A DNA stretch of 64,000 nucleotides from Chionoecetes opilio (lineage: Eukaryota; Arthropoda; Malacostraca; Decapoda; Majidae): assembly GCA_016584305.1 (NCBI GenBank), contig JACEEZ010024149.1, forward strand, positions 84,810 to 148,809, written 5' to 3'. The notes under the pieces are model-generated. The model was given only the letters and a program-made list of their open reading frames with translations. It did not search any database and was not told the origin of the DNA. Of the stretch, positions 48,501-57,779 are shown piece by piece. A program made the position numbers and the translations under genes. Each line of letters starts with the position of its first letter. Position 1 is the first letter of the stretch.

Positions 48501-50083
48501 CCAGAACGTAATTTCCATTGTAATTTGGGTAACATTAGACGATTAATAGATATGACCTGTTTAGTATCTTTGTCCACTAGTTAAATTTGTATATTAAGTC
48601 ATTTTTCGTAATTTTATGGCTAACAGACGATTTTTATATAGCAAAGGAAAGATCTGGGCGTGAAGGGGTTAATGACAGGCAACCCCAGTGTTCGGCTGGG
48701 GCCTACTCGACCCCAGAGCACCACCTACTCCCAAGTAACCAATACAAATGTGATGTTAAAACAAAAAAATATGACAAATAGAAAGAAACTGACTCCAGAT
48801 TCGTGTTCAGCGTGCCCATAAACAACTGTGGACCAATTTATATAAGGATCTGAAAGGTCAAAATTTTCCTAAAAAATGTGCAGAGCCACAGGGCAATAAT
48901 GTGTACTCACCCCACACTCACAAGACCCAGGCCTTCACAGCTTACCTTGTTCATGACCTGCAGGAAAACAACGAATATTTATTAATTCACTTCAAATAAT
49001 AAACAAAAAAATGCATAATTGACTAACTAATGCAGTGAGAAAAAAAATTAAGAGTATGCTTAAAGAAGTATGGAACATTATCATAAACATTGTAAGTCAA
49101 GTCAACACTGCATTGTTGTAGGCAGTGTGGGACAAAGGCATACAAACACATTACCGTACTAATAGTGGTAGGGCCGAGATTCAGTTAGGAATACGTTATT
49201 ATTAAGGACAACTGGGCTCTTCTACTGGCCCTACTTCTTAAGTTTTCTGTATAATATCTACTTCAGTACGTAGTCAATAATTTTCATTTCCATAGATTTT
49301 GATGTTTTATATAATTTGATTATTTTTTATCCAGCAATTTCTGTAAGGGGGGGAGGCATTAACCTTTCATACTGCTTTTTTATCCTTACTAATCAATCCT
49401 TTAGATTGAGGATTAGATGAGGTAGTAAATATTTAGCTAGTTAGCGATTATTACAAGTGTTAAGGCCAGTTCCCATCAGCCCGCTTGTACGGCCGTCTTA
49501 CAACAACACCGCTCAACAATGACGTCACCATCATCACCGCTTGAGTGGTATTTGTGGTAACTGGGCACAGTTGGCAACTCCGCTCGAGCGGACACCGCCG
49601 AGCGGGAGAGATGACTTGAATTTAACTTTGTACGGCGGCCGTACAGCGGTACGGCGGTGCGGTAGACTTTGTTGTGACGTCATTGTGACGTCTTTGTTGT
49701 TGTACGGCGGCCGTACAAGCGGGAAGGTGGGAACCGGGCTTTAGACGTGACGTAATTACTGTAGATACTTGCATAGTTAATTAGATCCTTGCTTTGTGCT
49801 TAATGAGGTGGTTAGTTAGTTATTAGAGTTAATTAGCATGACGGGAGTGATATATATGTGGTGTAGTTACTGTTCCATCCTTACTAGAGATATAATAACG
49901 CAAATATGTTCACAAAAATTTATAGTTTCGTCCGTAAAATAGCGGGGAGGCGAGAACCCAAAATGTACCCGGCGAAATGTTAAGTCCTGTATCAGTGTTA
50001 GTACAGACTGACGACACGCTATGAAGCCCTGAACCTTTAGTACGTACCGCAGGGTTGGACTCGAGGGGCAGCCAGCGAACCAT
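41098..50083 (-). CDS. Uch: ubiquitin C-terminal hydrolase (UCH, peptidase C12), split gene
   Basis: UCH enzymes are cytosolic cysteine proteases that release ubiquitin from small C-terminal adducts. Six exons on the minus strand, in order 50,083-50,048, 48,957-48,946, 43,532-43,390, 42,263-42,114, 41,704-41,556 and 41,172-41,098, spell the UCH domain: WLPLESNP, VMNK, FMGGLGVPDQ, YGLEDD, AVILL, YNVYFMK, the catalytic-Cys block ACGTVALI, DFLGKTEAMGP, ERGHALEEE and the catalytic-His block VNEHFVAF ending LYEL. It is closer to UCHL1/UCHL3 and fly Uch than to UCHL5. The final exon, expected to begin DGR and to hold the catalytic Asp, was not found. Retained introns rule out a processed copy. Exons 1, 2 and 6 are clean; 3, 4 and 5 need several one-base corrections. 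Either the consensus is poor or the locus is decaying. Confidence 0.9.
41556..41704 (-). CDS. Uch: Uch exon 5, linker region
   Basis: The acceptor is ATACTGTCCGCAG and the donor ACATGG then GTGAGG. DFLGKTEAMGP, ERGHALEEE and DGISK plus SEGKT are visible in three different frames. They match the UCH crossover region (...FLEETKGMSPEER..., ...EGQT) in order, which argues for a real exon with indels. Confidence 0.82.
42114..42263 (-). CDS. Uch: Uch exon 4, catalytic cysteine
   Basis: The acceptor is TGTGTTTTGTCAG. FKNKQE, EEASASLPYNVYFMK and then, in a shifted frame, VNVACGTVALI are readable. The cysteine of ACGT is the expected nucleophile. After it, VANNRD is recoverable only with further one-base shifts. 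The oxyanion-hole Gln expected just after FMK is also displaced by an extra G. The donor is GACAG then GTGGGG. Confidence 0.88.
42405..42475 (-). mobile_element. solo 3' tail of the Jockey-like LINE
   Basis: AAAGCCCACTTAGTTGCCCAG and CCTATAAGAAGGGACAGTA match the 3' UTR next to the poly-T of the LINE at 55,056. It lies in a Uch intron. Confidence 0.7.
42927..43240. mobile_element. pogo/Tigger-like MITE with TA target duplication
   Basis: Starts CAGTAAAACCTCTCATATTC and ends GAATACGAGGTTTTACTG, inverted termini flanked by TA on both sides (42,925-42,926; 43,241-43,242). It is 314 bp with A/T runs inside and no transposase. It lies in the Uch intron between exons 3 and 4. Confidence 0.88.
43390..43532 (-). 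CDS. Uch: Uch exon 3, N-terminal part of UCH domain
   Basis: It starts FMGGLGVPDQ; after one-base shifts YGLEDD, VPGTA and CAVILL follow, then YPFSDK at the end. The acceptor reads GCAT where GCAG is expected (43,533 is the aberrant base). The donor reads GCACGG, a GC donor or an error for GT. Length 143 nt is not a multiple of three although both neighbours are phase 0, so net indels are present. Confidence 0.8.
43560..44335. repeat. 27-bp minisatellite, about 28 copies
   Basis: Units of GAGGTGGTGTGAGGAAATAC plus TAGGAGA with frequent indels. It lies immediately 5' of Uch exon 3 in intron sequence. Confidence 0.95.
44455..44968. repeat. 34-bp minisatellite, 15 copies
   Basis: Very regular units of TAGCTTTAGATGATGATTTA plus ACATWTACATATAA (W at one variable site; GAGG/GATG at another). 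Adjacent units are contiguous. Confidence 0.97.
44970..46259. other. intronic sequence with CT and TTCAG microsatellites
   Basis: CT repeat at 45,436-45,502 and a short TTCAG array at 45,687-45,711. No exon recognised. Confidence 0.7.
46260..46855. repeat. 29-bp minisatellite, about 20 copies
   Basis: Units of CTCTGCACCCCCCTTCATCC plus CCTCTCTGT. The Ser/Pro/Leu-rich frames of 176-220 aa are repeat translations. Confidence 0.96.
46940..47180. repeat. 33-bp minisatellite, about 5 copies
   Basis: Units of CTTCCCTCTCTCCCTCTATC plus TAACACATACTTC. Confidence 0.9.
47181..47699. other. intronic sequence, no gene seen
   Basis: A TAA run at 47,385-47,410 and a short ACAGACAC repeat near 47,440. 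Confidence 0.5.
47700..48105. repeat. 54-57-bp minisatellite, about 7 copies
   Basis: Units contain ACTCCCATCACTACCATTGC, ATCCTCCTCACTATTTAACC and CTTTCCTTCCTTCT; length variants add 3 bases. Because units are multiples of three, both strands stay open (146 and 127 aa), without other coding evidence. Confidence 0.95.
48106..48485. other. intronic sequence, no gene seen
   Basis: No recognisable coding or repeat feature. Confidence 0.4.
48490..48668. mobile_element. piggyBac-like MITE, TTAA flanked
   Basis: TTAA at 48,486-48,489 and 48,669-48,672. Inverted ends CCCCTTGAGGACCAGA and (right, reversed) CCCCTTCACGCCCAGA. It is 179 bp with no coding. It is related to 61,209-61,421 in the opposite orientation. 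Confidence 0.88.
48946..48957 (-). CDS. Uch: Uch exon 2, 12-nt microexon
   Basis: Acceptor GTTTTCCTGCAG, exon GTCATGAACAAG (VMNK), donor GTAAGC. Human UCHL3 has VTNQ at this place, between ...NPE and FL. Both junctions are phase 0, so the reading frame is kept. Confidence 0.85.
49463..49740. mobile_element. PIF/Harbinger-like MITE, TTA flanked
   Basis: TTA on both sides (49,460-49,462; 49,741-49,743). Ends AGGCCAGTTCCCA and, reversed, AGCCCGGTTCCCA. The subterminal CCCGCTTGTACGGCCG is also inverted. 278 bp, GC-rich, in Uch intron 1. Confidence 0.85.
50048..50083 (-). CDS. Uch: Uch exon 1 (start)
   Basis: Encodes MVRWLPLESNPA, the conserved UCH N terminus. The start context is AAGATGG (A at -3). 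The donor GTACGTAC follows directly after codon 12, phase 0. Confidence 0.92.
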
Positions 50084-50215
50084 CTTGCAGGATTTGAGGG
50101 AAGTCGTGGGAAGGATAACACAATGACTTGGTTACAACTGAGTCGAGTGTTAGCGGCGGACTGGCGACGCGGGGCGGGGCGGGGGAACGGCGGCAGCGGG
50201 GATGTGAACTTTTGT
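50084..50215 (-). promoter_or_regulatory. Uch 5' flank, GC-rich promoter-like
   Basis: A sharply GC-rich stretch (50,160-50,202) with GC-box words (GGGGCGGGGC at 50,171-50,180) lies about 90 bases before the start codon, in AT-rich surroundings. No TATA box is seen. This fits a housekeeping promoter but is inferred from composition. Confidence 0.5.
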
Positions 50216-50410
50216 AGGCCCCATTATCGTACCGAGCCACCAGAATTATCGTATTTCAGATAGATTATCGTATAACCTTAGGGAAAATAATATTGTAGGT
50301 AAATGACTTTATACTTCATTGAATTCAGCATTCCATATATAAGAATATTTCCTCTTTTCATCAAAATAAATAATAGCTAGACTAGATTCAATCAAGTTAA
50401 ACTCAAAACA

Positions 50411-50487
<77 letters not shown>

Positions 50488-50494
50488 CCTCCTC

Positions 50495-50582
<88 letters not shown>

Positions 50583-51067
50583 GCGATCGATTTTTTTGTT
50601 TTTTGTGCGATGACAATTTTTGTATGACTTTATAATGTAATTTTATTTGTGAGTCAATTAACGTATTTTCGTATACGATTCTCAACCATGCATCGTACAT
50701 CGTAAGAATAGTCAAATTATCGTACATATAGGATAATTATCGTATAATTAACATCGCTGGGGGGAACGGCAGGGTTTTGGTGGGAGGCGTCGCTTCCCCC
50801 CTGACAACGAGGCTCAGTTTTCTTTGTTTTCTCGCCTTCACTTCACCGCAAACTAATAAGAACAAGAAAATAAAGAAGCTACAAGAGGCCGCGAGACCTA
50901 CACGTGGTAGTTCCGTGTGGTAGTTAATGAAAATGTTTTAGTATCCCAGGTGAAATAGACAAGGGAAGAGTTGAAAAGTCTGTTAACTTTATAAATAAGG
51001 AGACGAAGTTGAAGAGGACCTATGAAGCGAAGCGACAAATATCACAAGAAGAAGAAGAAGAAGACTA
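50216..51067. other. intergenic, with CT microsatellite and CR1 tail
   Basis: ATTATCGTA words on both sides (50,222-50,275; 50,640-50,745) surround a long CT microsatellite (50,411-50,577). At 50,868-50,925 a minus-strand solo CR1 3' tail is recognisable (AAGAAGCTACAAGAGGCCGC, CACGTGGTAGTTCC). Confidence 0.7.
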
Positions 51068-51604
51068 TACTGTGTTCGTTATTCAGTGTCCCTGTTTAAT
51101 GAAGGGATCCTATTCACTACTATGAAGGGATCCTATTCACTGCTATCATCTAAAATTTGCATATTTTCCTTTTGGTTTCTTCCATATTTTTATTTTCTTG
51201 TAGTTATACACTTTTCCTTGACGGAACCCTCTGCTGGCCGTGATAAGCATTACTCTTGTTTTCTTCCATCTATTTTCAAACAACTATTTTGCAATAAAAC
51301 AACAAAACAAGCTGATCATAGAAGTTTAATTCAACAGTTGAATTAAACTTCTATGATCAGCTTGTTTTGTTGTTTTATTGCAAAATAGTTGTTTGAAAAT
51401 AGATGGAAGAAAACAACAGTAATGCTTATCACGGCCAGCAGAGGGTTCCGTCAAGGAAAAGTGTATAACTACAAGAAAATAAAAATATGGAAGAAACCAA
51501 AAGGAAAATATGCAAATTTTAGATGATAGCAGTGAATAGGATCCCTTCATAGTAGTGAATAGGATCCCTTCATTAAACAGGGACACTGAATAACGAACAC
51601 AGTA
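51068..51604. repeat. 537-bp near-perfect palindrome
   Basis: Arms of 268 bases meet at a single central base (51,336, in TCAACAGTTGA) with no loop. I found about one mismatch (near 51,255). The two 86-aa frames in opposite directions are the same sequence read twice. Copy 1 (2,983-3,160) contains one arm only. Confidence 0.95.
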
Positions 51605-52131
51605 TCAGGGAAAACTATATTATTTTTGTATAGAATGTATATCTTGCATATACATGAAGGTTTAACTGTTAATGATATTCTTCGGAGATGTTGTCAGCTT
51701 GAAAAAAATGAAATGATAAATAGATACAGAAGACTTATTTTAACGAGGGAACGCAACGCTACGAGGAAACAACAAGAAACTTAACAAGAGAAGAGGAGAC
51801 ATAAATATTTATTTACAACAGTAGTTTTGCCATTAACCATCGCATCCTTACAAGCTTACAAACTAACGATACATTTATGAATACTGTCACAACACAGGCA
51901 CTTTAAATACTTAATCAACACATGAGCTGCCTTATTGAAAGGTGATATGCAACGACAATACACTTATTAAAACGTATATCATTAACCATTTTGATTGAAT
52001 GATCACTTTACATATAATAAAACAACCAATCAACGGAATATTAATTTAAAGATTAAAAAAAAGCAGCAAAAAAATTCTGCCGTATTATTATAAGAACAGT
52101 CAAACCAAGACCATAGATGGTAAACACCTGT

Positions 52132-53316
52132 CTAGAACATGTCCGTGTCTATGTTGACAAAGCCCTCCAACATTTGAGCGAGGGCATCATCTATGCCTTG
52201 CAGGGGATCAGCCTCCGGGGTGTCCTGCGGCAGGGGCGGCAAGGCGGGCATGGGCGGGGTCAAGGCGAGAGTCAGGAGTTCTTTAGAGTCGTCGTCGTTC
52301 CAGTACCTGATGAGCGACCGGTCATCAAGATCATCATACCTCATCCACGGGTTGAAGCCGCCCCTCTCGCCGTCCTCCTCCCACAGGATTGTTGAGGAGA
52401 GGGAGATTGAGGGACTCTCCGTGTGGCAGGAGGTGCAAGGCGTTCCCCTGAATCTGTGGCTGGGCGTGAGGGCCTCGGCAGCGGCGCTATTCCACCTGAG
52501 GCCTTGGTATGCTTGATTCAGAGTCACGAAGGGGAGTTTTGTAACAGTCGTGTCTTCCCTACGAGCCAGATAACTTCTCAGTCTAGCAGAGGGTGACGAC
52601 GCAATGCCCCTCACCTGACACAGCCGTCGGTACGCCTCGTGCAGCTCCTTCGCCATCACTGCGTCATCCGCCGACCCCGTGAACTCCACATGCTGCTGAA
52701 GAAACGAGTCCCACACCTTGAGGTCACTCTCAATTAGTGGCGGAGGTGAGACCTTTATGGCCGAGGGGCTGGGGAAGGGTGTGACCATGTCCTGGGGATA
52801 AACTTCCTGTTTGGGGGAAGATGTCCACGGCAGCGATGGTGTAGCGGGGGGACCAGGTGGGGAAGGCGCCTCCTCCTTGACGGCGGCAGTTGCGGGGGCC
52901 GCGTCAGGGGCCTCGCCAAGGCTGTCCTGTAGACGCAGACCCACGTAAGCATACTTCTGGTTCCTGCCGTTGTTGCCGCCCCGCCGCTGGGAAGCCCACA
53001 CATACAGGCTGCCCAGGTGGCGGCCCATGTTCACCTTGGACGCCACGGGGTACTGCTTGGCGCCACAAAACCTGCGGTAGGCGTCGTAGAGGCGATGGCG
53101 CTCCACCACGTCCTCCCCGCATCCTGTGATGGCGCACCGCTGCTTCAGGAACTCATGGAGACTCTTGTTGCCACGGAAGTGTATACAATAATTCCTGTAT
53201 CCTCTCTTGGAGGCGCGGCGAGCCATGGCGTGGTGGCGGTGGTGGTGGTGGAGGCAGGACGGGCACGGTACTCCTCCCAGGGCCTCACGCAGGTGTCCCG
53301 CAGCCTTGCCGACCAT
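52132..53316 (-). CDS. RFX-type winged-helix protein with tandem domains and acidic tail
   Basis: Intronless frame of 394 aa ending TAG. Residues 52-130 match the RFX DNA-binding fold: LYDAYRRFC, PVASKVNMGRHLGSLY, then RRGGNNGRNQKYAYVGLRL, the counterpart of RFX RRLGTRGxSKYHYYGLR. Residues 131-195 are a Pro/Ser-rich linker. Residues 198-275 repeat the fold in degenerate form (LHEAYRRLC, RLRSYLARRE, LNQAYQGLRW) without the basic wing. Residues 312-394 are acidic (YDDLDDRSL, YWNDDDSKEL, DDALAQMLEGFVNIDTDMF) and resemble a transactivation region. Met31 (53,224-53,226) has the better start context, GCCATGG, so the protein may be 364 aa. Known RFX proteins carry one such domain with dimerisation regions, not seen here. 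A nuclear DNA-binding role is inferred. The wing fold also occurs at the end of D5-type viral/phage primases, an alternative origin. Confidence 0.75.
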   Translation of the reverse strand: MVGKAAGHLREALGGVPCPSCLHHHHRHHAMARRASKRGYRNYCIHFRGNKSLHEFLKQRCAITGCGEDVVERHRLYDAYRRFCGAKQYPVASKVNMGRHLGSLYVWASQRRGGNNGRNQKYAYVGLRLQDSLGEAPDAAPATAAVKEEAPSPPGPPATPSLPWTSSPKQEVYPQDMVTPFPSPSAIKVSPPPLIESDLKVWDSFLQQHVEFTGSADDAVMAKELHEAYRRLCQVRGIASSPSARLRSYLARREDTTVTKLPFVTLNQAYQGLRWNSAAAEALTPSHRFRGTPCTSCHTESPSISLSSTILWEEDGERGGFNPWMRYDDLDDRSLIRYWNDDDSKELLTLALTPPMPALPPLPQDTPEADPLQGIDDALAQMLEGFVNIDTDMF

Positions 53317-53469
53317 GCACCACAGCCGTCACGTGCAGCTCCGCCAGAGGGAATGAAGGATGCTGCCCCTGATGACAAGGATTACACTCATGATACCCTG
53401 ATGGAACAATCTAGCTGTTGTACCAGATTAATGCTCCATAGCACGAAGTAGGTATCTCCTAAAGCATGC

Positions 53470-54418
53470 CCCTGTTTTTTTTGTTTTTTTTGTGTCAAAA
53501 GTAACATCTAACTCCTCAGATAATAATAATAATAATTATGATAATTATTATTATAATAATGATAATTATTATTATGATTATAATAATAATTATTGTCATT
53601 GTTATTATCATTATTATTATTGTAATTATTATTATCAATATATATCTTCTGTAATACAATTCTTGACCTAAAAGACTGTATTTTACGTTTACTTACTAAT
53701 CACAGAATTCTGATTCCAGAATCGTGTTCAGCATGACTCAGGTCTTTGGGCACCAATTGTCATGAAAATTTGAGATGTGAACATTTTAAACAAAATCTGC
53801 AGGGGGACCCCTTGGTATTTTGACAAAAATTATTATTTTTTTTTTTAAATAACTCAAAAATATGAGGCGTAAGAAAAAAATATTTAAAATGGTAAATATT
53901 GAGCAAGCAATTAAGACCTTTCTTTTAAGCTATAGTAAATTAAGTTTTCAATGTAAGTATATAAGAAAATGACTGCTTTATTTTTACACAAAACAATGAA
54001 AACATCAATCTTCTCAAAAAGTATAGCAGATAATGGAAAACACAGGAGAGAAATTTTCTAGCATAGCAGCTTTGCTTGTATGCATATTTCCTCTGGGACT
54101 AATAGTTGCGTCGTAAAATTTCAAAAAACGTGTTCGCCAACAATCTCGGTCAATTTTTTACAGCCTTTTGGCAAGAAAAGCATTTTGGTCACAGAAACTT
54201 GGAATTTATTAGATATAAAGTTAGTATGTTATTTTATTTACTCGTGAAAAAATAATGTATTCAAGAAATTTTTGTCTGATGAACGGTTTGGGAGATTTCT
54301 TTTATTTTCATCTATTTATTAGATTATTCTATTTTTTTCTTCAATTGACCACCTACTATCAGTGCTAGGCTGCGGGTTCAAAGCATAGGATATGAAATCA
54401 AAGCAGTTCAAATCAAAG
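53470..54418. other. AT-rich spacer upstream of the RFX-like gene
   Basis: TAA/ATT-rich, partly self-complementary run at 53,520-53,640. No gene. Confidence 0.6.
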
Positions 54419-54565
54419 TGGGTACTCCGTAGTGTAGGGGTAGCACCACAGAGTTACACACTAGAGATCGCATAGGGGCCCATTAGGGGGGCATCAGCTG
54501 ACGCAACCGGGAGTGGCGCGGCCGCCATCAAACCATGATACTCTGCGGCCACAGAGGATGCTCTG
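54419..54565 (+). mobile_element. degenerate tRNA-derived SINE-like fragment
   Basis: GGTACTCCGTAGTGTAGGGG and TAGCACCACAGAG resemble the SINE head at 63,412-63,440; the remainder diverges. Confidence 0.5.
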
Positions 54566-55055
54566 GCTCACACGACATGTTGCACTCTTACACAATATTA
54601 TCAAACTACCAGATGATACCTAGAATAACTGAACCTATCATCGTCTTCACAAGACATTACTCCACATCATGAATATTAATTTAATACAATAAGCTATACC
54701 TAGAATAAGATAATGACAGCAAAATAAAATAGTGCATAAACATATTTTTTCACCTTCCTTGCTTTAACTCCCTATTATTCCAGTCATTTTGCATGCATTC
54801 AATTTTCATTCACTGTCTCGAAATCAGCACATTTTTCTGATTCTGCTGGTATATGACACGTAGCAATGCAACAATAAGTAGATGGTAAAAAATTACCATG
54901 AACAGAAAACTTGCGGCGGAACAGCTTTTCGCCGTGCTGAGCGTCGCTTCCGCAGCCTAGTCGGTACTATTTCCCTCGCCCAGGGTTTATTACCCTCACC
55001 TCCCAGTCACAGATTTTTTTATTTTTTATTTATTTTTATTTATTTATTTATTTAT

Positions 55056-57077
55056 TTATTTTTTTTTTTTTTTTTTTTTTTTTTTACATCACAGGGAACT
55101 GGCCAAGGGCACAACACAAATGGGTTACACAAAGCCCGCTTAGTTGCCAGTTCCTATAAAGAAGACAGTAAGAGAATAAAATAAAAACAAAGGGGTAGGT
55201 CAATTTAGTTCGGGAGGTGTCTTGTTACTCTTCTTTTGAAAAGATTTAAGTCATAGGAAAGTGGAAAAATAGAAACAGGAAAGAGTTCCAGAGTTTACCA
55301 GTGAAAGGGATGAAAGAGTAAAGATACTGATTAACTCTTGCATTAGGAAGATGGACAGAATAGGGATGGGAATGAGTAGAAAGTCTTGTGCAGCGAGGCC
55401 GCGGGAGTGGGGGAGGCATGCAGTTAGCAAGTTCAGAAGAGCAGTGAGCATGAAAATAACGGTAGAAGAGAGCAAGAGAAGCAACATTGCGGCGGTGATT
55501 TAAAGATTGAAGACAGTCAGTCAGAGGAGAGGAGTTGATGAGACGAAAAGCTTTTGACTCAACCCTGTTTAGGAGAGCTGTATGAGTGGATCCTCCCCAA
55601 ACATGTGAGACATACTCCATACATGGGCGGATAAGGCCCCTGTAGAGAGCAAGCAATTGGGAGGGAGAAAAAAAAGGACGCAGACGCCACAGCACACCTA
55701 ACTTCTTAGAAGCTGTTTTAGCAAGAGATGAGATGTGAGATTTCCAGTTCAGATTTTGAGTAAAGGATAGTCCTAGAATGTTCATTGTAGAAGAAGGAGA
55801 CAGTTGAGTGTCATTGAAGAAGAGGGGATAGTTATCTGGTAGGTTTTGTCGAGTAGATAGGTGAAGAAATTGGGTTTTTGAGGCATTGAACAAAACAAGG
55901 TTTGCTTTGCCCCAATCAGAAATAATAGAAAGATCAGAAGTTAGGCGCTCGGTGGCATCTCTCCGTGAATCACTTAGTTCCTGTTGAGTTGGACGTCTAA
56001 TAAACGACGTTGAAAAATGCAGGGTAGAATCATCAGCATAGGAGTGGATAGGGCTTTGAGTTAGACTTAGAAGATCATTAATGAATAATAGAAAGAGAGT
56101 GGGTGATAGGACAGAACCCTGGGGAACACCACTATTGATAGATTTAGGAAAAGAACAATGTCCGTCTACAGTAGCTGCAATAGAACGGTTTGAAAGGAAA
56201 CTTAAAATGAAGGTACAGAGAGAAGGATAGAAACCGAATGAGGGTAGTTTGGAAATTAAAGATTTGTGCCAGACTCTATCAAAAGCTTTTGAAAAGTCAA
56301 GTTTGTCAAGGGCAACAGCAAAAGTTTCACCGAAACCCCTAAAGGAGGATGACCAAGATTCAGTTAGGAAAGCTAGAAGATCGCCAGTAGATCGCCCTTT
56401 ACGGAAACCGTACTGACGATCAGATAGAAGATTGTGAGCAGATAGATGCTTAAGAATCGTCTTATTAAGTATAGATTCAAAAACTTTAGAAAGGCAGGAA
56501 GTCAAAGCTATAGGACGGTAGTTTGAAGGATTAGAACGGTCACCCTTCTTAGGAACAGGTTGGATGTGAGCAAACTTCCAGCAAGAAGGAAAGGTGGAAG
56601 TAGATAGACATAGACGGAAAAGTTTGACCAGGCAAGGTGCAAGCACAGAAGCACAGTTTTTGAGAACAATAGGAGGGACTCCGTCAGGACCGTAAGCCTT
56701 CCGAGGATCTAGGCCAGAAAGGGCAAAGAAAACATCATTCCGAAGGATCTTAATGACAGGCATAATAAAGTCAGAGGGTGGAGGAAAAGGAGGAACAAGC
56801 CCTTCATCAGCCAGAGTGGAATTTTTAGCAAATGTTTGAGCGAAGAGTACAGCTTTAGAAGTAGATGAGACAGCTGTGGAGCCATCTGGGTGAAGCATAG
56901 GAGGGAAAGATGAAGAAGAAAAATTGTTAGAGATGTTATTAGCTAGATGCCAGAAGTCACGAGAGGAATTTGATTCAGAAAGATTTTGACATTTTCTATG
57001 AATGAAAGAGTTTTTGGTAAGCTGAAGTAAAGATTTGGCATGATTACGGGCAGAAATATAAAGGGCATGAGTTTCAG
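55056..57077 (-). mobile_element. Jockey/CR1-like LINE, open reverse transcriptase, 5'-truncated
   Basis: Minus-strand non-LTR element with a poly-A tail (poly-T at about 55,056-55,085). The 550-aa frame (55,246-56,898) stays open upstream to about 57,076 (THALYISARNHAKSLLQLTK). It holds the RT motifs: KKGDRSNPSNYRPIAL, QYGFRKGRSTGDLL, SKAFDRVWH (203-211), SGVPQGSVLSP, HSYADD (catalytic, 287-290), LGLSF, and the C-terminal region with SKAFRLINSSPLTDCLQSLN. The endonuclease domain is absent. Motif A reads ALDKLDFSKAFD, with three extra residues compared with ALDISKAFD in the copy at 9,700. It is therefore probably inactive. Confidence 0.92.
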
Positions 57078-57527
57078 GAGATTAGAGGGAGATGCTTGAC
57101 ATCACACAGGTATGTCCGGTGTTATCAAGCTACCAGTTGATATTTAGAAAATATTGAACCTACCATCGTGTTCATGAGACATTGCTGCATATCATGAGCA
57201 TACATTAATTACAGTAAGTCATACCCAGAATAAGATAATGAGCGTAAAATAAAATAGTGCATAAACATTTTCTCACTTTTCTGCTTCAACTCGCTATTAT
57301 TTCTATAATTTTGCTTGCATTGAATTTCCATTCACTGTCTCGGAATCAACACATTTTTTCCGATTCCGTTGGTATGTGACACATACTAATGCAAAAAAAA
57401 GCAGGTGATAAAAAATGACAATAACGTAAAATTTGTTCGTCTGACAAAATATCGTCGAGTATCATGGTTGCATGTCCGCCACCCGGCCCCGATTGCTTCA
57501 CTCCAACTACCCACTGGGGTAGGGGAT

Positions 57528-57728
57528 GCGCGCTCTAGTGTATAACTCTGTGGGTAGCACGCACGGTTCACAATCGAGAAGTCTCGGGTTCGATCCCCGG
57601 GCGGAGCGGAAACAGTTGGGCTGTTTTCTTAAAACCCGAGCCCCTGTCCACCCAGCAGTGAATGGGTACCGGGTGTTAGCTGGGGTTTTGTAACCCGCCT
57701 CCCGGGGTGCTGGCTTCGGCCAACACTA
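57528..57728 (+). mobile_element. tRNA-Val-derived SINE
   Basis: The tRNA-like head has anticodon-loop TTCACAA and box B GGTTCGATCCC, then the common body (CACCCAGCAGTGAATGGGTA, GGTGCTGGCTTCGGCCAACAC). The other copy of the block (17,130-17,170) has only the first part of the head. Confidence 0.8.
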
Positions 57729-57737
57729 TAAGCACTA

Positions 57738-57777
57738 GCAGACAGCTCTCTAGGGGTAGTCTGAGAGAGAGCTGTCT
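57738..57777. repeat. short hairpin
   Basis: CAGACAGCTCTCT pairs with AGAGAGCTGTCTG across a 14-nt loop. Confidence 0.7.
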
Positions 57778-57779
57778 GG

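Larger units (their letters stand above)
51139..57560. repeat. duplicated block, copy 2 (clean)
   Basis: Collinear with 2,983-17,170 except that it lacks 3,400-5,240 and the 6.2-kb insertion, and has a mirrored arm at its start. Homopolymers are normal here. Confidence 0.9.

Noticed and set aside
51086..51586. Paired 86-aa frames as divergent genes
   Set aside because: Both are read from the arms of the 537-bp palindrome; the matching single-arm sequence at 2,983-3,160 is not open.
52132..53316. D5-type primase/helicase fragment
   Set aside because: No ATPase or primase motif precedes the winged helices, and the wing pattern is closer to RFX. Kept only as an alternative origin.
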